Positions 7,874 to 15,858 of a DNA stretch of 32,958 bases are shown in pieces. Below the pieces are notes generated by a model that worked only from the letters and a program-made list of their open reading frames with translations, searched no databases and was not told where the DNA came from. This DNA comes from Streptacidiphilus neutrinimicus (GTDB taxonomy: Bacteria; Actinomycetota; Actinomycetes; Streptomycetales; Streptomycetaceae): the NCBI RefSeq assembly GCF_000787815.1, contig NZ_BBPO01000044.1, positions 1 to 32,958 on the forward strand. Reading direction: 5' to 3'. Position 1 is the first letter of the stretch; every line of letters begins with the position of its first letter. The position numbers and the translations under genes were made by a program.

Positions 7874-8710
7874 TCAGCCGATGGAGACGCCGCTCATCCA
7901 GCCGCCGTCGGCGACCAGCGGCTGGCCGGTGATGTAGGACGAGTCCGCCGAGGTCAGGAAGAGCGCCAGCCGTGCCATCTCCTCCGGGCGGCCGATGCGG
8001 CCGAGCGGCACCGCCTTGCCGTACAGCTCCGCCGTGGCCGCCGCGATCGCGGCGGCGTCCTCCGGGCTCAGCGCGGGCGCGCCGTCCACGCCCGCGAAGG
8101 CGTTCGCCGGATCGGACATCGGCGTGTCCACCGCCCCCGGGCAGATCGCGTTGACGCGGATGCCCTTGGGCGCCAGTTCCAGCGCGGCCACCCGCGTCAT
8201 CGCGACGATGGCGCCCTTGGTCGCCGCGTACGAGGTCAGCAGCGCCATGCCGGTCAGCGCGGTGTAGGAGGCGGTGTTGACGATCGTCCCGCCGCCCGCG
8301 GCCTCGATCGCGGGCGCGGCGGCGCGCATGCCGAGGAAGCAACCCACCTGGTTGACCCGGACCACCGCCAGGTACTCGTCCAACGGCGTGCTCACCAGCT
8401 CGTTGAAGCGCAGGATGCCGGCGTTGTTGAGCAGGCCGTCGAGCTTGCCGAACGCGGAGACCGCCGTCTCCACGGCCGTCATCCAGTCCTCCTCGCAGCC
8501 GACGTCGAGGTGCTGGTAGCGGACCCGGTCCCCGCCGAGCTCGAGCTGGAGCTGCTTGGCCAGCGCCTCGCCCAGGTCGTCCAGGACGTCGCCGAGCACT
8601 ACCTGCGCGCCCTCGGCGGCGAAGAGGCGGGCCTCCGCCTCGCCCTGGCCGCGGGCGGCGCCGGTGATCAGGACGGTGCGGCCGGCCAGTCGGCCACCGG
8701 TCAAGGTCAT
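7874..8710 (-). CDS. Short-chain dehydrogenase/reductase (SDR)
   Basis: This classical SDR of 278 residues oxidises or reduces an alcohol/ketone with NAD(P). The cofactor motif is TGAARGQG (residues 16-23), the structural motif NNAG is at 95-98, and the catalytic set is Ser148, Tyr161 and Lys165 (YAATK). The C-terminal GRIGRPEEMA...YITGQPLVADGG pattern is typical of 3-oxoacyl-ACP-reductase and hydroxysteroid-dehydrogenase-like members. An acidic residue at the end of strand 2 (GDVLDD) favours NAD over NADP. I chose ATG 8710, which has GAGGGGAG upstream, over a GTG at 8728. It forms its own transcription unit, with an operator at 8746-8764 and a separate operator between it and the next gene. 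Confidence 0.9.
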   Translation of the reverse strand: MTLTGGRLAGRTVLITGAARGQGEAEARLFAAEGAQVVLGDVLDDLGEALAKQLQLELGGDRVRYQHLDVGCEEDWMTAVETAVSAFGKLDGLLNNAGILRFNELVSTPLDEYLAVVRVNQVGCFLGMRAAAPAIEAAGGGTIVNTASYTALTGMALLTSYAATKGAIVAMTRVAALELAPKGIRVNAICPGAVDTPMSDPANAFAGVDGAPALSPEDAAAIAAATAELYGKAVPLGRIGRPEEMARLALFLTSADSSYITGQPLVADGGWMSGVSIG

Positions 8711-8745
8711 GGTGCGGGCTCCCCTCACGCAAGCGGATCCATCTG

Positions 8746-8764
8746 ATCTGATGGATCGTCAGTT
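8746..8764. promoter_or_regulatory. Operator dyad 2 of the catabolic cluster
   Basis: ATCTGATGGATCGTCAGTT is the reverse complement of the site at 7813-7831 except for two bases at one end. It lies 35 bp before the SDR start, in the 93-bp gap after the F420-type luciferase-like gene, so the SDR appears to have its own regulated promoter. Confidence 0.8.
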
Positions 8765-8803
8765 TCTTTGGTGAACCCGCACAAGGGAAGACCTCGCACG
8801 ACC

Positions 8804-9724
8804 TCACACCAGCGGCAGCACGTCCCTCGCGACCAGCTCCAGCTGCGCCAGGTACTCCTGCACGTCCCGGCCGCGCGGCCGCAGCTGCAGATGGGTGACG
8901 CCGACCGCCACGTAGCGGCGCAGCAGCTCGGCCAACTGTTCGGGCTTGCCCGCGACGGAGCGCCGCCCGATCTCCCAGCCCGGCTCCCCGACGTACAGCG
9001 GCGGGGCGATCGCGTTGACGACGAACCCGTCCGCCGACCGGCCCTCCCGTTCCCGCACCGAGCGGATCAGCTCCAGCTGGGCGGGCAGCGTCTCCAGGCT
9101 GTCGCCCTGGGAGAGCCAGCCCTCGGCGTGCGCGGCCGCGCGCCGCACGGCCGCGACCGAGGAGCCGCCCACCCAGATCGGCGGACGCGGCGTCTGCGCC
9201 GGACGCGGGCTCAGCGCGAGCTCCCGGAACGGGAAACGCGGGCCCGGGTGCTCCGGGTACTCCTCCCGCAGCGCGACGTCCAGGGCCGCGATGGTCTCGG
9301 TGAGGATCTCGCCGCGCCGGTGGAAGTCGACGCCGAGCGTCTCGAACTCCTCCTGCACGTGCCCGGCCCCGACGCCGAGGACCAGCCGTCCGCCGCTCAG
9401 CAGGTCGAGCGTCGCGTACTGCTTGGCGCTCAGCAGCGGATGCCGCAGCGGTGCGACGGCGACGTGCGAGAGCAGCCTGGTCCGCGAGGTCAGCCCGGCC
9501 AGGTAGCCGAGCGTGGAGACGGGGTCGTACCAGGTCGCGCCCATCGGGCCGGCCAGCCGGCGCGGGATGGCGACGTGGTCGCAGCAGGCCACGTAGGCGT
9601 AGCCGAGCCGGTCGGCGGCCTGCGCGACGGCGGTCAGCTCGACCGGGCCCGCCCGCCCCTCCCAGGGCTCGACGAACATCGTGCTCTGGGCCTGGACGGG
9701 CAGCTGGATCCCGAACTCAGCCAC
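8804..9724 (-). CDS. F420-dependent LLM-class oxidoreductase (TIGR03619-like)
   Basis: This luciferase-like TIM-barrel protein of 306 residues probably uses reduced F420, because it resembles the TIGR03619 group common in actinobacteria. Recognisable blocks are GIQLPVQ at the N-terminus, YAYVACCDHVAIPRR (residues ~43-57), KQYATLDLLSGGRLVLGVGAGHVQEEFETLGVDF (residues ~101-134) and PPIWVGGSSVAAVRRAA (residues ~180-196). The start is GTG 9724, inside the end of the upstream gene (8-bp overlap) with GAGGGGG just before, so it is translationally coupled to the amidohydrolase. The substrate is unknown. The two luciferase-like enzymes of the cluster belong to different subgroups and probably act at different steps. 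Confidence 0.89.
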   Translation of the reverse strand: MAEFGIQLPVQAQSTMFVEPWEGRAGPVELTAVAQAADRLGYAYVACCDHVAIPRRLAGPMGATWYDPVSTLGYLAGLTSRTRLLSHVAVAPLRHPLLSAKQYATLDLLSGGRLVLGVGAGHVQEEFETLGVDFHRRGEILTETIAALDVALREEYPEHPGPRFPFRELALSPRPAQTPRPPIWVGGSSVAAVRRAAAHAEGWLSQGDSLETLPAQLELIRSVREREGRSADGFVVNAIAPPLYVGEPGWEIGRRSVAGKPEQLAELLRRYVAVGVTHLQLRPRGRDVQEYLAQLELVARDVLPLV

Positions 9725-10958
9725 CGTGCGTCACCCCCTCGGCCCCGGCCCACAGCCCCTGCGGCGTCAGGCCCAGCAGCTCGATCGCGTTGCCGCGCAC
9801 CAACTGCTCGACCACGGGGGCCTCCAGGTGGCCCATCTGCTCCTCGGCGACCTCGCGGCTGCGCGGCCAGGTGGAGTCGGAGTGGGGGTAGTCCGTCTCG
9901 TACAGGACGTTGGCGGCGCCGATGGCGTCGAGGTTGCGCAGGCCGTGCGGGTCGTCGAAGAAGCAGCCGTAGACGTGCCCGGCGAACAGCTCGCTGGGAC
10001 GGGTCAGCACCTTGTCGGCGACGCCGCCCCAGGCGCGGTTCTCCTCCCAGACCACGTCGGCGCGGCCCAGGATGTAGGGGATCCAGCCGATCTGCCCCTC
10101 GGCGTACATGATCTTCAGCCCGGGGAAGCGGTCGAACGTGCCGCTCATCAGCCAGTCGACCATGGAGAAGCAGCAGTTGGCGAAGGTGATGGTGGAGCCG
10201 ACCGCCGGCGGGGCGTCCGCCGAGGTGGAGGGCATCCGCGAGGAGCTGCCGATGTGCATGGCGATGACCGTCCCGGTCTCCTCGCAGGCGCGCAGGAACG
10301 GGTCCCAGGCGTCGGTGTGGACGCTGGGCAGCCCCAGGTGCGGGGGTATCTCGCTGAAGCAGACGGCCCGCACGCCGCGCGCGGCGTTGCGCCGCACCTC
10401 GGCGGCGGCCAGCTCCGCGTCCCACAGCGGCACGATCCCGAGCGGGATCATCCGGCCCCGGGCGGCCGGGCCGCACCACTCCTCGACCATCCAGTCGTTG
10501 TAGGCGCGGACGCAGAGCAGTCCCAGCTCGTGGTCCTCGGCCTCGGTGAACGTCTGGCCGCAGAACCGCGGGAAGGTCGGGAAGCAGAGCGCCGACTGGA
10601 CGTGGTTGACGTCCATGTCGGCGAGCCGCTCGGGTATGGAGAACGAGCCGGGGCGCATCTGCTCGTAGGTGATCGCCTCCAGCCGCACCTCCTCGCGGGG
10701 GTAGCCGACGGCGGTGTCGAGACGGGTGAGCGGGCGGCGCAGATCCTCGTAGACCCACCAGTCGGCGAGCGGTCCGCCGCTACCCGGCTCGCCCATCCTG
10801 GGCGCGAACCGGCCGCCGACGAAGGTCATCTCGGCGAGCGGGGCCCGGACGATGCGCGGGCCGAGCTCGCGGTACCGGGCGGGCAGCCGGTCCTGCCACA
10901 CGTGCGGCGGCTCGACGGTGTGGTCGTCCACCGAAATGATCCAGGGGAAGCTCTCCAT
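9717..10958 (-). CDS. Amidohydrolase 2 family (ACMSD-like) metal-dependent hydrolase or decarboxylase
   Basis: The 413-residue protein is of the PF04909 type, the family of aminocarboxymuconate-semialdehyde decarboxylase and related aromatic-acid decarboxylases and hydrolases. A D-x-H-like metal motif lies near the N-terminus (SVDDHTVEPP, residues 9-18), a conserved His is in VIAMHIGSSS, and the late acidic metal/catalytic residue is in VLYETDYPHSDSTWP, a strong signature of this family. ATG 10958 has only a weak ribosome site and lies 19 bp from the operator at 10978-10996. Its stop overlaps the next luciferase-like gene, so these two are one operon. It may cleave a ring-opened or acidic intermediate; that is inference. 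Confidence 0.9.
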   Translation of the reverse strand: MESFPWIISVDDHTVEPPHVWQDRLPARYRELGPRIVRAPLAEMTFVGGRFAPRMGEPGSGGPLADWWVYEDLRRPLTRLDTAVGYPREEVRLEAITYEQMRPGSFSIPERLADMDVNHVQSALCFPTFPRFCGQTFTEAEDHELGLLCVRAYNDWMVEEWCGPAARGRMIPLGIVPLWDAELAAAEVRRNAARGVRAVCFSEIPPHLGLPSVHTDAWDPFLRACEETGTVIAMHIGSSSRMPSTSADAPPAVGSTITFANCCFSMVDWLMSGTFDRFPGLKIMYAEGQIGWIPYILGRADVVWEENRAWGGVADKVLTRPSELFAGHVYGCFFDDPHGLRNLDAIGAANVLYETDYPHSDSTWPRSREVAEEQMGHLEAPVVEQLVRGNAIELLGLTPQGLWAGAEGVTHGG

Positions 10959-10977
10959 GCCGGTCAGGCTACGCGTA

Positions 10978-10996
10978 ATCTGACGATCCGTCAGGA
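10978..10996. promoter_or_regulatory. Operator dyad 3 of the catabolic cluster
   Basis: ATCTGACGATCCGTCAGGA lies 19 bp upstream of the amidohydrolase start. It matches the first operator in 16 of 19 bases, and its core TGACG/CGTCA is symmetric. Confidence 0.8.
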
Positions 10997-11036
10997 CTCG
11001 TGCACGTCATCGCCGGGCGCAGCCCGACCGCCGCCG

Positions 11037-12113
11037 CTACTGCAGCGTCCCGAGGGTGACCTGGACCGTCTTGGACGCTCCGTCGCGGAGGAAGACGACC
11101 GGGACCTGCTGGCCCGGCTTGAGCGTGGCCAGCACCGTCGACAGCGCCTGCGAGCTGTCCACCGTCTCGCCGTTGACCTGCGTGATCACGTCGCCCGCCT
11201 GGATGCCCGCCTTGTCCGCCGGCCCGCCGCTGGTCACCGTCACCACGCCGGCCCCGGAGGTCTGACTGCCGTTGCTGTTGGTGACGATCACCGTCCGGAC
11301 GCTGACGCCGAGTGCGGCGCGGCCGGAGTCGACGACCTTGCCGTACTTGATCATCTGGTCCGCGAGGTCGGTCACCGACGAGGCGGGGATCGCGAAGCCG
11401 ATGCCGGGCGCCTGCGCCCCGCTCTCGCCGTTGCTCACGGCGGCCAGCGTGTTGACCCCGATCACCTGGTTGGAGAGGTTCACCAGCGCGCCGCCGCTGT
11501 TGCCCGGGTTGATGGCGGCGCTCGTCTGCACCATGTTCGGGATCGTCGTGCCCTGCGGGTTCTCCTCGGACTTGCCCTCGCTGACGGTCCGCCCGGTCGC
11601 GGAGACGATGCCCTGGGTGACGCTGGACGACAGCCCAAGCGGGCTGCCCATGGCCAGCACGATCTGTCCGACGTCCACCTTGGAGGTGTCGCCGAACACC
11701 GCGGGTGTGAGCTTGGCCGGCGGGTTGCTGAGCTTGATCACCGCCAGGTCGTTGGCCGGATAACTGGCCACCAGAGTGGCCGCCAGCGCCTTGGACTGGT
11801 CCGACAGCAGCACCTGGAAGCTGGTGGCGGTGCCGACGACGTGGGCGTTGGTGACGATGTCGCCCTTGGTGTCGTAGACGATGCCGGTGCCGAGGCTGTT
11901 CTCCGCGTTGATCTGGACGATCGACGGCAGCACCGCCCTGACGGTGTTCTCGTAGTCGGTCTGCAGGTCGTTGCTGACGCTCGGGGCCGGGGCCGCGGTG
12001 CCCTGGTCCGAGGACGCCGCGCTCCCGCCGCCGCTGCTGCCGGTGCACGCGGAGAGCGCCAGCAGGGCAGCGGCGACGACGACGGGAACGAGGCGGCGGG
12101 CCGGAAACTCCAT
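11037..12113 (-). CDS. HtrA/DegP-like S1C serine protease, predicted lipoprotein
   Basis: This secreted trypsin-like protease has a C-terminal PDZ domain (358 residues). A signal peptide with lipobox LSAC puts the lipidated cysteine at C23, so the mature enzyme is anchored outside the membrane. A Ser/Ala/Pro linker runs to about residue 48. The catalytic triad is His91 (TNAHVV), Asp122 (PANDLAVIKL) and Ser206 (NPGNSGGAL). The PDZ domain covers about residues 250-350 (AGIQAGDVITQVNG). I chose ATG 12113, which has AAGG upstream; GTG 12128 is an alternative. It is the last gene of a run regulator-kinase-glycosyltransferase-protease. That context and the family point to envelope protein quality control, with the two-component system as probable regulator (inference). 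Confidence 0.94.
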   Translation of the reverse strand: MEFPARRLVPVVVAAALLALSACTGSSGGGSAASSDQGTAAPAPSVSNDLQTDYENTVRAVLPSIVQINAENSLGTGIVYDTKGDIVTNAHVVGTATSFQVLLSDQSKALAATLVASYPANDLAVIKLSNPPAKLTPAVFGDTSKVDVGQIVLAMGSPLGLSSSVTQGIVSATGRTVSEGKSEENPQGTTIPNMVQTSAAINPGNSGGALVNLSNQVIGVNTLAAVSNGESGAQAPGIGFAIPASSVTDLADQMIKYGKVVDSGRAALGVSVRTVIVTNSNGSQTSGAGVVTVTSGGPADKAGIQAGDVITQVNGETVDSSQALSTVLATLKPGQQVPVVFLRDGASKTVQVTLGTLQ

Positions 12114-12193
12114 GACGGCGACCTTCACTGTGGACGGCGATCGGCTTCTGTCCGCATTGTCGCGTTTGTCATCAAAGATTCCGGACAGGCGCG

Positions 12194-14317
12194 CTAGCTT
12201 TTCGCCTTCGTCAGGTCGTAGACGGTCACCCCGTTCACGGTCGTGGAACTGTAGGTCTTGGCGACCCACGAGGCGATCTGCGCCGAGTCGGACGAGCCGC
12301 CGGTGCTGCTGCCGCCGCCACCGCCGGCTCCGCCCCCGCCGCCCATGGTCAGCGCGCCGCCGAGGAAGTAGTGGACCTTTCCGGCCCGGACCAGGCTCTC
12401 GAACTGCGCGAGCGTCGGCGCCGGGTCGGTGCCGTTGAAGCCGCCGATCGCCATGACCGGCGCGTCGCTGGCGAGCTGGTACCCGGCCGCGTTCTGCGAG
12501 CCGACCGCCGCGGCCACCCAGGTGTAGCCGGAGGCGCCCTGCTTGAGCAGCGCCGTCAGCGCGGATCCCGGCTTGCTGCCGTCCAGCAGTCCGCCCGCGC
12601 CACCGCCGCCGCCCATGCCACCCCTGCCGCCGCCGGGCACGCCACCGAGCCGGGCGCCGCCGCCGGGGAAGCCGCCCTGACCACCCGTGAGGCCCTGACC
12701 GCCCCCGAAGCCCTGACCTCCCGGCATCCCGCTCGGCATCCCGCCGGAGAGGCCACCGCGCGTGCCACTGCGTGCTCCGCCGGGGAAGCCGCCGCCCCCC
12801 GGCCCGCCGCCGGGTCCGCCGAAGCCCGCGCCTTGCACGGACGGTCCGGCCGACGGCAGCGAACCGCCGTGCGCCGTGCCCGCCGTCTCGACGCTGTACG
12901 CCGCCGGGCCCGCCAGCGAGGCCAGCACCGCCGCGGCGGCCACGGCCGCCCAGAGCCGACGGCCGATCAGCGGCCCGAACGCCAGCGCCAGCGCCGCCGC
13001 CAGGCCGACCAGCAGCACCGTCCAGCGCAGCCAGGGCAGCCAGTCCGCGCTCCGCGCCAGCAGCACGTACGCCCACACGCACGTCACCGCGACGACCCCC
13101 GCCGCGATCCCGGACGCGGCCCACTGCCCGCGCCGCTCCCACACCAGCCCGGCCCCGAGGCCCACCAGCACCGCCAGATACGGCGCCAGCGCCACGTTGT
13201 AGTACGGGTGGAAGATCCCCTGCATGAAGCTGAAGGTCAGGAAGGTGGTGACCAGCGCGCCGCCCCACAGCACCAGCGCGGCCCGGAGCGCCTCCGCGCG
13301 CGGCGCGCGACGCGTCCACCACAGCCCGACGGCGAGCAGCAGGAACGCCGCCGGGAGCAGCCAGGCGATCTGACCGCCCATCTCCGCGCCGAACAGGCGG
13401 GTGATGCCCGTCGCGCCCCACATGCCGCCACCGCCCGGACCGCCCCCGCCGCCGACGCTGCCGGTCTCCGAGCCGGTGATCCGGCCGAAGCCGTTGTAGC
13501 CGAAGGTCAGCTCCAGGAAGTCGTCGTGCTGGCTGCCGCCGATGTACGGCCGGTACTGGGCGGGCGTCAGCTCGACGACCGCCACCCACCAGCCGGAGCT
13601 GACCACCAGCACCACCAGTGCCAGCAGCAGCTGCCGCACCCGCCGCCACAGCCCCGTCGGCGCGAACAGCAGGTACGTCAGCCCGAAGGCGGGCAGCACC
13701 AGGAACGCCTGCAGGGTCTTGGTCAGGAAGGCGAAGCCGACGCAGGCCGCGGCCAGCACCAGCCACCGCGTGCGCGCCTGCTCCTGCGCCCGCTGCACCG
13801 CGTAGCCGGCCAGCGCGAGCAGCAGCGCCAGCAGCGCGTCGGGGTTGTCGAAGCGGAACATCAGCGCCGCGACGGGCGTCAGCGCCAGCGCCGCGCCCGC
13901 GAGCAGCGCGGCCCCGGCCGAGAGGCGGCGCCTGACCGCCGCGTACACCACGGCGACGGCGGCGACGCCCTCCAGCGCCTGCGGCACCAGGATCGACCAC
14001 GCGTTGACGCCGAAGAGCCGCGCGGACAGCTCCATCACCCACAGCGACGCGGGCGGCTTGTCGACGGTGATGAAGTTCGCCGAGTCCGAGGAGCCGAAGA
14101 ACATCGCCTTCCAGCTGTGCGCGCCCGCCTGGACGGCCGCCGAGTAGAACTGGTTGGCCCAGCCGGACGCGCCCAGGTTCCACAGGTAGAGCAGCGCGGT
14201 CAGGCCCAGCAGGCACAGGAACGCCGGCCTGGCCCAGCGTGGGTCACGCGCGGCAGGCCGCGCGGACGGCGGCCGGCCGGGCTGGTCGACGGTCGGTTCG
14301 GGGAGCGTAGCGGTCAT
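12194..14317 (-). CDS. ArnT/PMT-like membrane glycosyltransferase (family 39 type) with glycine-rich insert
   Basis: This polytopic membrane protein of 707 residues resembles glycosyltransferases that move a sugar from a polyprenyl-phosphate carrier to an extracytoplasmic acceptor. The first loop has the expected pattern (YSAAVQAGAHSWKAMFFGSSDSANFITVDKPP, residues ~58-89) with acidic residues and the KPP motif. About ten or more membrane helices follow up to residue ~475. Residues ~482-577 are an extreme Gly-rich, low-complexity segment. A compact C-terminal domain of about 110 residues, interrupted by a second Gly run near 665, ends YSSTTVNGVTVYDLTKAKS. ATG 14317 has GGGGAG almost touching it, so the start could be a GTG slightly upstream. 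It starts 59 bp after the kinase stop, probably in the same operon. The acceptor and donor are unknown. Confidence 0.88.
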   Translation of the reverse strand: MTATLPEPTVDQPGRPPSARPAARDPRWARPAFLCLLGLTALLYLWNLGASGWANQFYSAAVQAGAHSWKAMFFGSSDSANFITVDKPPASLWVMELSARLFGVNAWSILVPQALEGVAAVAVVYAAVRRRLSAGAALLAGAALALTPVAALMFRFDNPDALLALLLALAGYAVQRAQEQARTRWLVLAAACVGFAFLTKTLQAFLVLPAFGLTYLLFAPTGLWRRVRQLLLALVVLVVSSGWWVAVVELTPAQYRPYIGGSQHDDFLELTFGYNGFGRITGSETGSVGGGGGPGGGGMWGATGITRLFGAEMGGQIAWLLPAAFLLLAVGLWWTRRAPRAEALRAALVLWGGALVTTFLTFSFMQGIFHPYYNVALAPYLAVLVGLGAGLVWERRGQWAASGIAAGVVAVTCVWAYVLLARSADWLPWLRWTVLLVGLAAALALAFGPLIGRRLWAAVAAAAVLASLAGPAAYSVETAGTAHGGSLPSAGPSVQGAGFGGPGGGPGGGGFPGGARSGTRGGLSGGMPSGMPGGQGFGGGQGLTGGQGGFPGGGARLGGVPGGGRGGMGGGGGAGGLLDGSKPGSALTALLKQGASGYTWVAAAVGSQNAAGYQLASDAPVMAIGGFNGTDPAPTLAQFESLVRAGKVHYFLGGALTMGGGGGAGGGGGSSTGGSSDSAQIASWVAKTYSSTTVNGVTVYDLTKAKS

Positions 14318-14376
14318 GCTCCCCACCGTCGCCGAGCACACTGTCGGCCGCGTGTGCCGTTCCTGTGGTCCCGCCG

Positions 14377-15858
14377 TCAGCCCGTCACGGCGACGGCGAC
14401 GGCGGGGAGCGCGGAGGTCTCCAGCGGCAGCCGCACGGTGAAGACCGTCTCGCCGGGCTCGCTGGTGACCCACACCTGCCCGCCGTGCGAGGCGACGACG
14501 GCCGCGACGATGGCGAGCCCCAGCCCCGTGCTGCCCGCCTTGCGCGACCGCGAGCCGTCACCGCGCGCGAAGCGTTCGAAGACCGTGGGCAGCAGCTCCT
14601 GCGGGATCCCCGGCCCGTCGTCGGCGACGGCCAGCACCGCCCACCGGTCCTCGCAGGTCAGCGAGGCCGTGACGGTGGTCCCCGCGGGCGTGTGCTTGCC
14701 CGCGTTGGCCAGCAGGTTCACCAGCACCTGCCGCAGCCGGTTCTCGTCCCCGACGACCTCGGCGGCGGCGTCCTCCGGGAGCCGCACCTCCCACCGGTGG
14801 TCCGGCACGGCCGCGTGGGCGTCCTGCACGGCGTCCACGACCAGCGGCGCGAGATCCACCGGCTCCCGCTCCAGCGGGCGGCCGGCGTCCAGCCGGGCGA
14901 GCAGCAGCAGGTCCTCGACGAGCGCGGTCATCCGCGTCGCCTCCGACTCCACGCGCCCGAGCGCGTACGCGGCGTCCGGCGGCACGCTCTCCCGGCTGCG
15001 CCGGGTCAGCTCGGCATAGCCCTTGATCGACGCGAGCGGCGTCCGCAGCTCGTGCGAGGCGTCGGCGACGAACTGCCGCACCCGCGTCTCACTGGCGTGA
15101 CGCGCCTCCAGCGCGGCGGAGACATGGTCGATCATCCGGTTCAGCGAGGCCCCCACCAGCCCGGACTCGGTCCGCGGGTCGGTGTCCTGTGCGGGCACCC
15201 GGTTCAGCCGCCCGACCTCGCCCTCGTGCAGCGGCAGCTTCGAGATCCGCGCGGCGGTCGCCGCGACGCGGTCCAGCGGCCGCAGCGAGACCCGGATCAA
15301 CCCGAATCCCACGAACCCCACCAGGATCACCCCGGCGACGCCCAGTACCGCCTCGGTGGCGATCAGGTCGTCGACCGGACTGGTGACATAGGACTCCGAC
15401 AGCCCCACCACGACCGGGCTGTGCGGCCCCGGCCCAGGCATGCCGAGCGCACCGGCATCGCTCCTGACGAGGTAGCTGCCCAGCCCGGGCAGCTCGACCA
15501 CGTGCGCGGAGCCGTCGGCCGGCACGGACCGCAGCGCGTCGATCTGCTTCTGCGTCAGGCTGCCGCTGCGGCCGAAGCTTCCGCTGGTCACGTTGCCGTT
15601 CGCATCCGTGGCGACGCCGACGGCGTTGACGATGCCGGACATCTGCATGAAGTTCCGGCCGGCCGGATCCGGACGCATCAGGCTGGCGTGCGCCCGGCCG
15701 ATCGCGTCGTCGAGCTGGTCGCTCAGCGTTCCCTGCAGGTGGCTGCGCAACTGGACCGTCGTCACCGTGGCCATGGCCGCGAAGACCGTCCCGAGCAGCA
15801 GGGTGACGACGACGACCAGGCGGACCCGGAGGGGCCAGGTCGACCAGCTGCGGATCAT
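14377..15858 (-). CDS. Two-component sensor histidine kinase (EnvZ/BaeS type)
   Basis: This membrane kinase of 493 residues has transmembrane helix 1 near residues 13-33, an extracytoplasmic sensor region at ~35-165, helix 2 at ~168-190 and a HAMP domain after it (RPLDRVAATAARISK). The HisKA domain carries the phospho-acceptor His269 (DASHELRTPLASIKGY). The ATPase domain has an N box (NLLANAGKHTPAG), a G1 box (VADDGPGIP) and a G2 box (GSTGLGLAIV). The sensor region has no cysteine, so a CutS-like disulfide sensing mechanism is excluded. ATG 15858 overlaps the regulator stop as ATGA. Downstream lie the glycosyltransferase and the HtrA-like protease. Confidence 0.95.
   Translation of the reverse strand: MIRSWSTWPLRVRLVVVVTLLLGTVFAAMATVTTVQLRSHLQGTLSDQLDDAIGRAHASLMRPDPAGRNFMQMSGIVNAVGVATDANGNVTSGSFGRSGSLTQKQIDALRSVPADGSAHVVELPGLGSYLVRSDAGALGMPGPGPHSPVVVGLSESYVTSPVDDLIATEAVLGVAGVILVGFVGFGLIRVSLRPLDRVAATAARISKLPLHEGEVGRLNRVPAQDTDPRTESGLVGASLNRMIDHVSAALEARHASETRVRQFVADASHELRTPLASIKGYAELTRRSRESVPPDAAYALGRVESEATRMTALVEDLLLLARLDAGRPLEREPVDLAPLVVDAVQDAHAAVPDHRWEVRLPEDAAAEVVGDENRLRQVLVNLLANAGKHTPAGTTVTASLTCEDRWAVLAVADDGPGIPQELLPTVFERFARGDGSRSRKAGSTGLGLAIVAAVVASHGGQVWVTSEPGETVFTVRLPLETSALPAVAVAVTG

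Noticed and set aside
11037-14216. A 1059-residue minus-strand frame that would fuse the protease to an upstream region
   Set aside because: The upstream part is low-complexity shadow of the glycosyltransferase gene; the protease has its own signal peptide and lipobox at the start chosen.
12371-15019. Long plus-strand open frames opposite the glycosyltransferase and kinase genes
   Set aside because: These are antisense shadows of high-GC coding DNA, rich in Arg, Pro and His with no recognisable domain.
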